Source of the DNA: Lachnospiraceae bacterium
GTDB lineage: Bacteria > Bacillota > Clostridia > Lachnospirales > Lachnospiraceae
Reading direction: 5' to 3'
Assembly (NCBI GenBank): GCA_017461685.1
Contig: JAFTXF010000129.1
Span: 1-8,120 of the forward strand
DNA length: 8,120 nucleotides
Part shown: one piece after another, positions 1-5,574 of the stretch
Layout of the letters: each line of letters begins with the position of its first letter
Numbering within the stretch: the stretch's first letter is position 1
Translations under genes and position numbers: made by a program
Notes under the pieces: model-generated
The model's input: the letters and a program-made list of their open reading frames with translations, nothing else
Database searches by the model: none
Told to the model about the DNA's origin: nothing

Positions 1-841
1 ACATCACAAAAGCAAGCACCAGCAAAGTAGGCGACAAATACTCCATAAAGGCCTTGCTCTCTGCGTAGCATCTTAGGAATATACGCCACAAAAGCCCCTT
101 GTCACTGGCGGTCTCGGCAGAACGCACAAAATTGCCAGGAGCCAGAATGACCAGACAACTGCCTGCCAGACAGGTGAGATTACCCCAAAGCATCCACCTG
201 CTCCACCTGCGCTCCTTTCTCCACAGAAACACCATGGTTCCCAGGCTAAGCAGCCACACCGCAGGTCCCATATTTTCATTGCTCCAACCTGCCATAAGGC
301 CTAACGGCCATATCCACAAGGAAATACCCGGCAGCGTCTTCTCCTGCCCATCCAAGGCACGCACATAGCACCACAAAAAGAACAGTACAAACGTAGTCAT
401 ATACAAATAATTGGCGGCGCCGGATTGCCAGCACATACTCTGCATCCAGTTCGCGTTTAATCCGTACAGCATCCCCCAGGTCATCCCGTAATATACCGGC
501 TTTACCGCCCCGGCAGCTTTGCAAATCACTGTACCCAATAAAATATTAAACAGTACATTGATGACATTCGCCCAAAAAGTACCGCTCATCAATGTAAGCT
601 GCAATAAACCATGGGCAATGGAACGTCCGCCCCAATTCAGAAAATGCCACTTCTGCGCCTCGATAACATCTCTCAGACTTTGAACCGGCTCCTCACTAAA
701 TAACTTAGTAGAATACCATTCATCATCCATCATAAACGGCACCGAATCATTGCCGATATATATAATTAATAAGGTAATTGCCAAAAAAAGAATTCCTACT
801 GCACGCATCAGTGTGCCCTTTTTGTCGGCCAGCTTCCGCAT
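1..841 (-). CDS. Multi-pass membrane protein, probable DUF6056 family (C-terminus cut off by window edge)
   Basis: This reading frame opens at ATG 841-839 and stays open for 280 codons to the window edge, so the C-terminus is missing. The start has a GGAGG seven bases upstream and lies two bases after the stop of the YkgJ-type gene, so the two are probably translationally coupled. The N-terminus (about 11-30) is hydrophobic and is followed by an acidic patch with DDEWY (39-43), then NWGGR (69-73). Further hydrophobic segments lie at about 88-108, 115-130, 146-162, 173-185, 193-208 and 218-234. Other motifs are QSGAANYLY (139-147), AGWSNEN (184-190) and LAPGNFVR (233-240). This pattern, an acidic DD loop after the first helix, a GR motif, then SGxANYL, GWSNEN and APGN, matches my memory of DUF6056 proteins, large membrane proteins that resemble GT-C glycosyltransferases. 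The biochemical role is not known; a glycosyl or polymer-handling role would be inference. The coding call is firm and the family call moderate. Confidence 0.8.
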   Translation of the reverse strand, partial: MRKLADKKGTLMRAVGILFLAITLLIIYIGNDSVPFMMDDEWYSTKLFSEEPVQSLRDVIEAQKWHFLNWGGRSIAHGLLQLTLMSGTFWANVINVLFNILLGTVICKAAGAVKPVYYGMTWGMLYGLNANWMQSMCWQSGAANYLYMTTFVLFFLWCYVRALDGQEKTLPGISLWIWPLGLMAGWSNENMGPAVWLLSLGTMVFLWRKERRWSRWMLWGNLTCLAGSCLVILAPGNFVRSAETASDKGLLWRIFLRCYAESKAFMEYLSPTLLVLAFVM

Positions 842-843
842 AC

Positions 844-1479
844 TTATGCCTCCAATATTTCTCCGGCCTCGGCCAGTCGTTCTAAAAATTCCGCGTAAAA
901 CGCGCCCTCGGTATAAGGCTTTCTATAAAATAACTGCAATACATACATCAACAGTTGCCTGTGATAATCCAGATCATCGCTTTCTGACATGCGTGTCATA
1001 CATTTTTTCTTAAAAGCATGCCACTGCACCAAAAAAGTCTCATGCTCCTTAAATTCCGGCCGCTCTACCCACTTGGATATTTTTACCTTGGTCTTCTGTG
1101 CTGCCGGGCAGGCCTCCTCCAATACAAAGTACTGAATGCTGTCCTCTGTATACTGTCTGCCTAATGGAAACAACCGGCAAATAGACGGCCTGAAAGCATG
1201 AATTCTGCAGCGCCCTGACTCGTCTAAAGCGTGACAGCGCTCACCTACACCGTTCATGGCCATACTAGGCTGTAAAAGTCCGTCTACAATAGTCAACTGC
1301 AGCCATTCTGCAAAAAGCTCGTCCACAGTCAATCCTAACTGTATAGACAGAACATGCACATCATACGGGGTCAGCACCACTCTGTCACCCATGCCCCGGC
1401 AACAGGCATGACACCCCTTGCAGTCATTACACCCTATTCGCGCCATATCCTGTAATGTATAGTACTTTGTCACTTCCAT
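844..1479 (-). CDS. YkgJ-family CxxCxxCC cysteine-cluster protein
   Basis: A 211-residue cytoplasmic protein with no signal peptide or membrane segment. Near the N-terminus is C17-x2-C20-x2-C23-x2-C26-C27, followed by C82, C91 (CRIHAFRP), C101 (CRLFPLGR) and C124. The order cysteine cluster, CxIHxxRPxxCRxFPLG and a later cysteine is the hallmark of the zinc- or iron-chelating CxxCxxCC (YkgJ) family, whose molecular function is unknown. The C-terminal third is helical and charged, without recognised motifs. The frame remains open up to 1563, but I chose ATG 1479-1477: it has an AGGA eight bases upstream, and a good promoter (1529-1557) lies inside the extended frame, so the longer start would not be transcribed. 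It is the first gene of a two-gene unit with the DUF6056-like membrane protein, which begins two bases after its stop. Metal binding is inferred from the cysteines. Confidence 0.9.
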   Translation of the reverse strand: MEVTKYYTLQDMARIGCNDCKGCHACCRGMGDRVVLTPYDVHVLSIQLGLTVDELFAEWLQLTIVDGLLQPSMAMNGVGERCHALDESGRCRIHAFRPSICRLFPLGRQYTEDSIQYFVLEEACPAAQKTKVKISKWVERPEFKEHETFLVQWHAFKKKCMTRMSESDDLDYHRQLLMYVLQLFYRKPYTEGAFYAEFLERLAEAGEILEA

Positions 1480-1528
1480 ATCCGTTTTCCTGCTTACATC
1501 TGTTTTACACTTATTTACATTTGATTCT

Positions 1529-1557
1529 ATTCTAACACGCCGCCAAAACATCCGCAA
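1529..1557 (-). promoter_or_regulatory. Sigma-A-type promoter for the YkgJ/DUF6056 unit
   Basis: On the minus strand the -35 candidate is TTGCGG (1557-1552) and the -10 is TAGAAT (1534-1529), separated by exactly 17 bases. The -10 matches TATAAT at five of six positions; the -35 keeps only the TTG. Transcription would begin near 1522, giving a leader of about 43 bases before the ATG at 1479. The site lies directly after the upstream terminator, which makes it the natural promoter for this unit. The -35 partly overlaps a 9-bp inverted repeat that surrounds the terminator. Confidence 0.55.
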
Positions 1558-1573
1558 TACCAATTCTGCATAG

Positions 1574-1633
1574 AAAAACAGGGTTTATAAAACATAGACC
1601 ACTTCATTATTCCAGTCCACATTTTATAAACCC
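1574..1633 (-). terminator. Rho-independent terminator after the VanY/small-peptide unit
   Basis: On the minus strand an arm begins at 1633 (GGGTTTATAAAA) and pairs with TTTTATAAACCC ending at 1581. The stem covers 1581-1601 with 1613-1633, leaving an 11-base loop. Twelve outer pairs are Watson-Crick. Five inner positions that are A/C mismatches on the plus strand become G-U wobbles on the minus strand, so only the minus RNA forms the full 21-bp stem. It is followed by TGTTTTTC (1580-1573), an acceptable U tract. It lies 31 bases after the stop of the 36-residue membrane peptide. The arms closely resemble those of the terminator at 2818-2870. Confidence 0.85.
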
Positions 1634-1664
1634 ATTTATCAGGTAAAATTGGTATCCCCAAATA

Positions 1665-1775
1665 TTACACGCCACATAAATATGACAGCAGCCAGAACAC
1701 CAGCACTGCCATAACTCCGATTAAAGCAACACAACCTGCCACAATCAAAATGTCCTTCACCGTACTTTTTTTCAT
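1665..1775 (-). CDS. Predicted 36-residue single-span membrane peptide overlapping the VanY gene end
   Basis: A short frame starting at ATG 1775-1773, whose first four bases (ATGA) also contain the TGA stop of the carboxypeptidase gene, a classic translational-coupling overlap. A GGAGG lies about ten bases upstream, inside the last codons of the upstream gene. The product begins MKKSTVKD, followed by a continuous hydrophobic stretch from about 9 to 33 (containing VALIGVMAVLVFWLL) and ends SYLCGV. The basic N-terminus predicts a cytoplasmic N-terminus with one transmembrane helix. The longer frame in the same phase (to 1853) lies entirely inside the carboxypeptidase gene and its first 26 codons are out-of-phase shadow. 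The terminator 31 bases downstream closes the unit. I do not recognise a family; a role with the cell-wall carboxypeptidase is inferred only from coupling. Because it is so short, coding status is likely but unproven. Confidence 0.65.
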   Translation of the reverse strand: MKKSTVKDILIVAGCVALIGVMAVLVFWLLSYLCGV

Positions 1776-2635
1776 TCCAAATATTCCTCCAGCGTAATGC
1801 CGCTCTCCATGATTTCTGTCGCTGCTTCTTCTCCCACATAGCGGAAATGCCACGGCTCGTATATAATCCCTGTAATTTCAGTAGCTCCGTTTGGATACCG
1901 TAAAATAAACCCGTATTCATGGCAATGAGCCACCAGCCACTGATATCCTTCCGTTCGTTCCGCGCCTTCATCCAGTGCTACATGTTCGCTGGACACCAGG
2001 TCCACTGCCAGCCCCAAATGATGCTCGCTTGTCCCCGGATATGCCACTACTGTGGCGGCCTTTTCCTCGGCCCCTCTCCGGCTGTACCCCAGTGCAAGCC
2101 ATTCTTCTACCTCAGCCTCATACAAATAAGTCTGCTTGTCCATATCCCGATAGGAAGATAATATATAGATATCGTAACCCGCCTTTTTGGCGCCTTTCAG
2201 CATGGCCTTTAAAGAATCTGCAATGCGGGCGTCTACCCTGTGTCCGTCTGCTACCTCTTCTAATTCCGGCACATAATCCGGGTCCATTTCATTCCATTTA
2301 TTGACCAGAACCAATTTCCAGTCCTCCTCGGCAGCGTTTTTTTTATTTCCGTCCTCTGCATTACTTTGCGAGTCTTTTGCTCCGTGTCCTGAATCTCCCT
2401 GCTCCGTGTTTTGCACCCCGCTTGTACTTGCCGATACCGTCTCCCGTCCCAACTTACCGGCATACTGCTCATTGGCTGCCAACACCTTTATCAGTGCCAG
2501 CAATTCTATAGCAGTGATAATCTCAAAAATCAGTATGACCCATAACAATTTTTTAATAGTGCGGCTTTTGCGTGGCGTATTTTGCTGTGCCTGTCCCCTC
2601 TGTTGCCGGGGCCGTCTACTCCTTTGCTGCTCCAT
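1772..2635 (-). CDS. Membrane-anchored VanY-type D-Ala-D-Ala carboxypeptidase (peptidase family M15B)
   Basis: A 287-residue protein. Residues 1-29 are strongly basic and Gln/Arg-rich (cytoplasmic), 30-52 form a hydrophobic anchor, and about 60-105 are a Ser/Gln/Asn/Asp-rich low-complexity linker that would span the wall. The M15 catalytic domain follows: LSSYRD (159-164), the zinc motif SxHxxGxAxD as SEHHLGLAVD (203-212; ligands H205 and D212), and EPWHFRYVG (260-268; catalytic E260 and third ligand H263). All expected zinc and catalytic residues are present. The family removes the terminal D-Ala from peptidoglycan stem peptides outside the membrane; nothing nearby (no VanS/R, ligase or VanX) suggests glycopeptide resistance, so wall maturation is the likelier role. 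The start is set by AAGGAG eight bases before the ATG, immediately upstream of the basic anchor region. The stop overlaps the start of the small membrane peptide. The unit is bounded by terminators on both sides. Confidence 0.93.
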   Translation of the reverse strand: MEQQRSRRPRQQRGQAQQNTPRKSRTIKKLLWVILIFEIITAIELLALIKVLAANEQYAGKLGRETVSASTSGVQNTEQGDSGHGAKDSQSNAEDGNKKNAAEEDWKLVLVNKWNEMDPDYVPELEEVADGHRVDARIADSLKAMLKGAKKAGYDIYILSSYRDMDKQTYLYEAEVEEWLALGYSRRGAEEKAATVVAYPGTSEHHLGLAVDLVSSEHVALDEGAERTEGYQWLVAHCHEYGFILRYPNGATEITGIIYEPWHFRYVGEEAATEIMESGITLEEYLE

Positions 2636-2673
2636 AATCGTTACTCCTTCCGGTATTTGCCCTTTGATGCTTA

Positions 2674-2728
2674 CTCCTTTTGCGCAAAGGAGCGATACCG
2701 TTTTCTATACTATCCTCACAAAGTATCG
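2674..2728 (-). promoter_or_regulatory. Short inverted repeats in the carboxypeptidase leader
   Basis: The gap between terminator and carboxypeptidase start (2636-2817) has no convincing gene. It holds a 7-bp inverted repeat CTCCTTT/AAAGGAG (2674-2680 with 2686-2692, five-base loop). On the minus strand its second arm reads as a ribosome-binding-like AAAGGAG about 40 bases before the true start. A second repeat CGATAC/GTATCG lies at 2693-2698 and 2723-2728, with an inner ATACT/AGTAT. The leader RNA could form small hairpins. I found no good -35/-10 pair, so the promoter position is unresolved and a regulatory role is speculative. Confidence 0.25.
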
Positions 2729-2817
2729 TACTTGTATCATTTTCCCCGTTTTCCAAATTTTTCAGGAAATACTGTTCTCTTAAGTGACTGAAAAACCTAC
2801 TTTCTCCCATTTAATCC

Positions 2818-2870
2818 AAAAAGGTTTATAAAACACAGACTCTTTTATACAGTCTGTATTTCATAAACCT
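2818..2870 (-). terminator. Rho-independent terminator after the beta-CASP nuclease gene
   Basis: On the minus strand the arm starting at 2870 (AGGTTTATGAAATACAGACT) pairs with the arm ending at 2822, giving a 20-bp stem (2822-2841 with 2851-2870) with a nine-base loop. Eighteen pairs are Watson-Crick; the other two are A/C mismatches on the plus strand and G-U wobbles on the minus strand. Five T residues follow (2822-2818). It lies 34 bases after the nuclease stop codon. It shares both arms with the terminator at 1574-1633. Confidence 0.9.
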
Positions 2871-2904
2871 CTATCCATACAAGAAATTTAAATATCCCAA
2901 ACCA

Positions 2905-4512
2905 CTATCGGTCCCATTTATCTGCAAGACTCTGTATCTGGCTCTCAAATTTCGCCAAATCTTTATTGGCAATCCCCTGATTTTTGAGCACTACCTCCAT
3001 CAGTCTCTTAGCTGCCGCTACCACACGGTTAAAGGCAGCATTCTTTTTGGTCTGGGCAGCCTTATCCGTCTTCTTAATCGGTATGCGCTGTCCATGGGAA
3101 AGTATTTCACCGGTAATCAGGTCCACACTGGCACCGGAATACGGTGCATAGGCAGGAATGCCCAGTGTATCCGTTACTGTGGCGGCAAATTCCTCCGTCA
3201 CCGCATCTTCCCCGTGTACCACAAACACCTTGGAAGGCTTTTCTTGGAACCCCTGCAGCCAATTTAATAATCCATTCCTATCTGCATGACCACTGATTCC
3301 CTTTAAACTCACAATGCGAGCATTAACCTCCACAGGTTCGCCGAAAAGCTTCACACTTTCCACACCTTCTATAAGCTTGCGGCCCAGGGTATTCACTGCC
3401 TGATAACCCACAAAGCATACTGCGCTGTCACTGCGCCATAAATTGTGTTTTAAATGATGACGGATACGTCCGGCCTCACACATACCGGATGCAGAAATAA
3501 TAACCTTTGGATTTTCATTAAAATTAATCAGCTTGGATTCATCGCTGGTCACTGTGGTCTTAAGTCCCGGGAAAATAATCGGATTCACACCCTCCCGTAC
3601 CAATGCCAAAGCCTCCTCATCAAAACAGGACCAGACATTTTTGTTAAAAACCATGGTAGCTTCAATTGCCAGTGGACTATCCACATACACCTCAAAATTC
3701 GGATACTCCGGTATCAGATTGTTTTCTTTAATCTCCCGAATAAAGTAGAGCATTTCCTGGGTACGTCCTACTGCAAAGGAAGGAATGATGACATTACCGC
3801 CCTTCACAAAAGTATCCCTGAGAATCTGCGTGAATTCTCCCACATAATCCGGCTTCTCCTCGCCATGAATCCGATTGCCGTAGGTAGACTCTATTACCAC
3901 ATAATCTGCCTCCTCTACCAGAGAAGGATTTTTGAGAATCGGCTGTTCCACATTGCCCACGTCTCCGGAAAAGACAATTTTACGTGTAATGCCTTCCTCC
4001 GTAATCCATACCTCGATTGCTGCGGATCCCAGCAAATGTCCCACATCCGTAAAACGCACCTCCACGCCTTCGCACAGAGTAATCGTCTGATTATAGTCCA
4101 CCGGTGCAAACATACGAATAGCCGCCTCTGCATGCTCCATGGTATAAAGAGGCTCGTAAATCGGCGCTCCGCTTCTCTTGGCCTTGCGATTACGCCACTC
4201 AGCTTCAAACTCCTGAATATGGGCACTGTCACGCAGCATAATATTACACAAATCCGCAGTGGCGAAGGTGGAAACAATATCTCCCTGAAAACCCTCCTTG
4301 CACAAAAGCGGCACCTTACCGGTATGGTCGATGTGTGCATGGGTTAAAAGTACATAATCAATCTCGCCGGCCTTTATCGGCAGTTCCTGATTTTCAAATA
4401 AATCCGGTCCTTGCTCCATTCCGCAGTCTACCAAAATACGTTTGCCGCATGCCTCTATCAAATGGCAGCTGCCTGTCACTTCATGGGCTGCGCCAATAAA
4501 TGTAAGCTTCAT
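2905..4512 (-). CDS. Beta-CASP metallo-beta-lactamase-fold ribonuclease (MBL fold with RNA-specificity domain)
   Basis: A 535-residue cytoplasmic protein with the full set of family motifs: THAHIDH (57-63; zinc ligands H58, H60, D62, H63), GHLLGSA (158-164; H159), FSGDVG (181-186; D184), then the beta-CASP insertion with ESTYG (208-212, motif A), PSFAVGRTQE (244-253), VDSPLA (277-282), SASGMCEAGR (340-349) and HHLKH (352-356, motif B), FVGYQ (367-371), the C-terminal RMMBL part with SGHAD (407-411, motif C) and VVHGE (431-435; H433). All metal ligands and motifs A-C are intact, so it should be an active zinc-dependent endo- or exoribonuclease of the archaeal/bacterial CPSF-like group (COG1236-like), acting in RNA processing or decay; exact substrates cannot be read from sequence. 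A Lys/Ala-rich helical tail (about 480-535) follows. The start is set by AAAAGGAGGTG seven bases before ATG 4512; the frame extends to 4566, but that part runs into the inverted-repeat element and has no better ribosome site. Confidence 0.95.
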   Translation of the reverse strand: MKLTFIGAAHEVTGSCHLIEACGKRILVDCGMEQGPDLFENQELPIKAGEIDYVLLTHAHIDHTGKVPLLCKEGFQGDIVSTFATADLCNIMLRDSAHIQEFEAEWRNRKAKRSGAPIYEPLYTMEHAEAAIRMFAPVDYNQTITLCEGVEVRFTDVGHLLGSAAIEVWITEEGITRKIVFSGDVGNVEQPILKNPSLVEEADYVVIESTYGNRIHGEEKPDYVGEFTQILRDTFVKGGNVIIPSFAVGRTQEMLYFIREIKENNLIPEYPNFEVYVDSPLAIEATMVFNKNVWSCFDEEALALVREGVNPIIFPGLKTTVTSDESKLINFNENPKVIISASGMCEAGRIRHHLKHNLWRSDSAVCFVGYQAVNTLGRKLIEGVESVKLFGEPVEVNARIVSLKGISGHADRNGLLNWLQGFQEKPSKVFVVHGEDAVTEEFAATVTDTLGIPAYAPYSGASVDLITGEILSHGQRIPIKKTDKAAQTKKNAAFNRVVAAAKRLMEVVLKNQGIANKDLAKFESQIQSLADKWDR

Positions 4513-4534
4513 GCTTGCACCTCCTTTTAACTCA

Positions 4535-4795
4535 GAAGATCGGGAAACTCTGTGCCCGCCGTCCAAAGCAATATATATTTCGTCTCATGGGACGCTCCCG
4601 CTCCATGAAAATGCGTAGCGTGCATTGAACACTTAGTGAGCACAAGGTGCGAACTTAGTGAGAAAGCATGCCTTGTGCTGTACTAAGCTCAGACTGCGGC
4701 TATCGCCTTGCTTCACTAAGGACCGACGCTTTTCAAGGCCCCTGTGCCGAAATATATATTGCTTCGGACGGCAGGCACAGAGTTTTCCAATCTTC
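4535..4795. repeat. 261-bp palindromic element with 48-bp inverted arms and a structured 171-bp centre
   Basis: Arms 4535-4582 and 4748-4795 are inverted repeats, identical at 44 of 48 positions without gaps; all four differences are transitions. Three of the four become G-U pairs on the minus strand, against one on the plus strand. Each arm contains the palindrome AATATATATT (4570-4579 and 4751-4760). The centre (4580-4750) holds more inverted repeats: TCATGG/CCATGA (4585-4590 with 4603-4608), AGCACAAGG/CCTTGTGCT (4639-4647 with 4671-4679) extended by CTTAG/CTAAG (4632-4636 with 4683-4687), two direct CTTAGTGAG copies (4632, 4654) and an inverted TCACTAAG (4713-4720). No convincing coding frame lies inside it. 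It fills nearly all of the 303-bp gap between DUF2500 and nuclease genes, ending 20 bases from the DUF2500 stop and 22 bases before the nuclease ATG, so it becomes part of the nuclease leader if transcription reads through. It could be a MITE- or REP-like element or a structured RNA. Confidence 0.85.
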
Positions 4796-4815
4796 AAATC
4801 TCAGACACAATTTCT

Positions 4816-5199
4816 CTAGAATTCTCTCTCGAAGCTCAAGTAGCGGGTACCCTGGAAGGTCAGGCGGCCTTTGTCGCCTTCCACCAGCATGCCGGATTCA
4901 TAGCCGCTTACCATAAGCTCCATACGGTCGCCGCTTTCCACCTGAAATGTCACGTAATATGTAGTGGAGGTGGAGCTGCTATGATGGTGACCGTTGTGGT
5001 GGCTTCCACTGTGACGTCTTATGTCTGTGCGCTTGCCTACTACGGTGGCCTCCACAGTCAGACGTGGGGAATGATTGTTCTTGTTCCACTGGCCTATACT
5101 CTTGACAAAAGCAACAATGAACATGCCAAATATCAGACAGAACATCAACAAAAATATAACCGGAAATACCGATTCAAATAAACTAAAACCAAATCCCAT
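4816..5199 (-). CDS. DUF2500-family small membrane protein with a His-rich loop
   Basis: A 127-residue protein. Residues about 9-33 form one transmembrane helix (containing FPVIFLLMFCLIFGMFIVAF). A soluble domain follows: TVEATVVGKRTDI (48-60), a Gly/Ser/His-rich loop (61-78) and TYYVTFQVESGDRMEL (80-95), ending in VEGDKGRLTFQGTRYLSFERE (106-126). This order, helix, VxAxVVxKR, variable loop, TxYYVTFE-like strand, then GDxGxLTxQGTRYLxF, is that of DUF2500, a family of unknown function. The start is set by GAGGAGG eight bases upstream of ATG 5199; the frame continues open to 5400, but an extended -10 promoter sits inside that extension. The loop contains six histidines among residues 63-73, which might bind metal (inference). 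The gene stands alone, with a structured repeat directly downstream. Confidence 0.85.
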   Translation of the reverse strand: MGFGFSLFESVFPVIFLLMFCLIFGMFIVAFVKSIGQWNKNNHSPRLTVEATVVGKRTDIRRHSGSHHNGHHHSSSTSTTYYVTFQVESGDRMELMVSGYESGMLVEGDKGRLTFQGTRYLSFEREF

Positions 5200-5268
5200 T
5201 TTAAATCCTCCTCGTAAAAAGTATTTTAAACAATGATCGCTGCAATCGTTATACTTTATCTCACTAAA

Positions 5269-5277
5269 ATCATAACA
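5269..5277 (-). promoter_or_regulatory. Extended -10 promoter for the DUF2500 gene
   Basis: On the minus strand TGT TATGAT (5277-5269) fits an extended -10 (TGn plus five of six bases of TATAAT). No good -35 is found at 17 bases, which extended -10 promoters tolerate. Transcription would start near 5262 and give a leader of about 63 bases before ATG 5199. Its position inside the open upstream extension of the frame supports the shorter protein start. Confidence 0.5.
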
Positions 5278-5385
5278 CATTGCAGCGTATTTTTCTACTG
5301 TTATTTCGTCCGCCGGTTCCGATTTACCTGCGGAACTTACCTTTAAATCAGTCGCTGTTTTCGAAACATCTCTTAGTCGAGGTCG

Positions 5386-5428
5386 CCGCCGGCAGAGCAA
5401 TACTGCAGACTCACGCTTCTGCCGACGG
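5386..5428 (-). other. GC-rich hairpin in the gap between the acyltransferase-like and DUF2500 genes
   Basis: CCGCCGGCAGA (5386-5396) and TCTGCCGACGG (5418-5428) form an 11-bp stem with a 21-base loop; the one imperfect pair is C-A on the plus strand and G-U on the minus strand. There is no T tract after it on either strand, so it is not a standard terminator, although it could block 3' exonucleases on the acyltransferase transcript. A smaller repeat GTTCCG/CGGAAC lies at 5316-5321 and 5331-5336. I see no gene in the 375-bp gap 5200-5574. Confidence 0.45.
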
Positions 5429-5445
5429 TGCCGCTACAAATATTC

Positions 5446-5538
5446 TATGAAAAAAATCACAGGAAAATGCCAAAAACCGGTGGGATTTTCTTCAAACAAT
5501 CATATGGAATACCGGGAGCCGTTGGAATTTTCTTCAAA
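5446..5538. repeat. Three copies of a ~16-20 bp motif (two direct, one inverted)
   Basis: CCGGTGGGATTTTCTTCAAA (5477-5496) recurs as CCGTTGGAATTTTCTTCAAA (5519-5538), with 18 of 20 identical and start positions 42 bp apart, about four helical turns. A third, weaker copy in the opposite direction, TATGAAAAAAATCACA (5446-5461), pairs with the first copy at 13 of 16 positions. The group lies between the acyltransferase-like stop and the DUF2500 promoter. It could be binding sites, a degenerate tandem repeat or a decaying mobile palindrome. Confidence 0.6.
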
Positions 5539-5574
5539 GTATAGATGCGGACAATACCCCTCAAAAATCTGCTA

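Noticed and set aside
1772..2635. Vancomycin-resistance cluster suggested by a VanY-type enzyme
   Set aside because: No VanS/VanR, ligase, dehydrogenase or VanX gene is nearby; a housekeeping M15B carboxypeptidase is the simpler reading.
2616..2810. A 64-codon minus-strand frame upstream of the carboxypeptidase
   Set aside because: It starts eight bases after the terminator U tract with no ribosome site, runs through two small inverted repeats, and overlaps the well-supported carboxypeptidase start in another frame.
3454..4347. A 297-codon open frame on the plus strand
   Set aside because: It is entirely antisense to the beta-CASP nuclease, whose catalytic motifs are all intact. It has no ribosome site and no recognisable protein features.
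4513..4566. 18-codon N-terminal extension of the nuclease
   Set aside because: It runs into an inverted-repeat arm and lacks a ribosome site, while AAAAGGAGGTG precedes the ATG at 4512, where the family's first strand begins.
4632..4720. CRISPR-like repetition of CTTAGTGAG
   Set aside because: Only two direct copies and one inverted copy exist, with irregular spacing and no spacer structure or cas genes.
5200..5400. 67-codon N-terminal extension of the DUF2500 frame
   Set aside because: An extended -10 promoter and a strong GAGGAGG both place the start at 5199, and the extension does not resemble the family.
5432..5560. Possible short repeat peptide (LKKIP...GI twice) on the minus strand
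   Set aside because: The frame is open and the direct repeats are a multiple of three apart, but there is no start codon with a ribosome site, so it is kept only as a DNA repeat.
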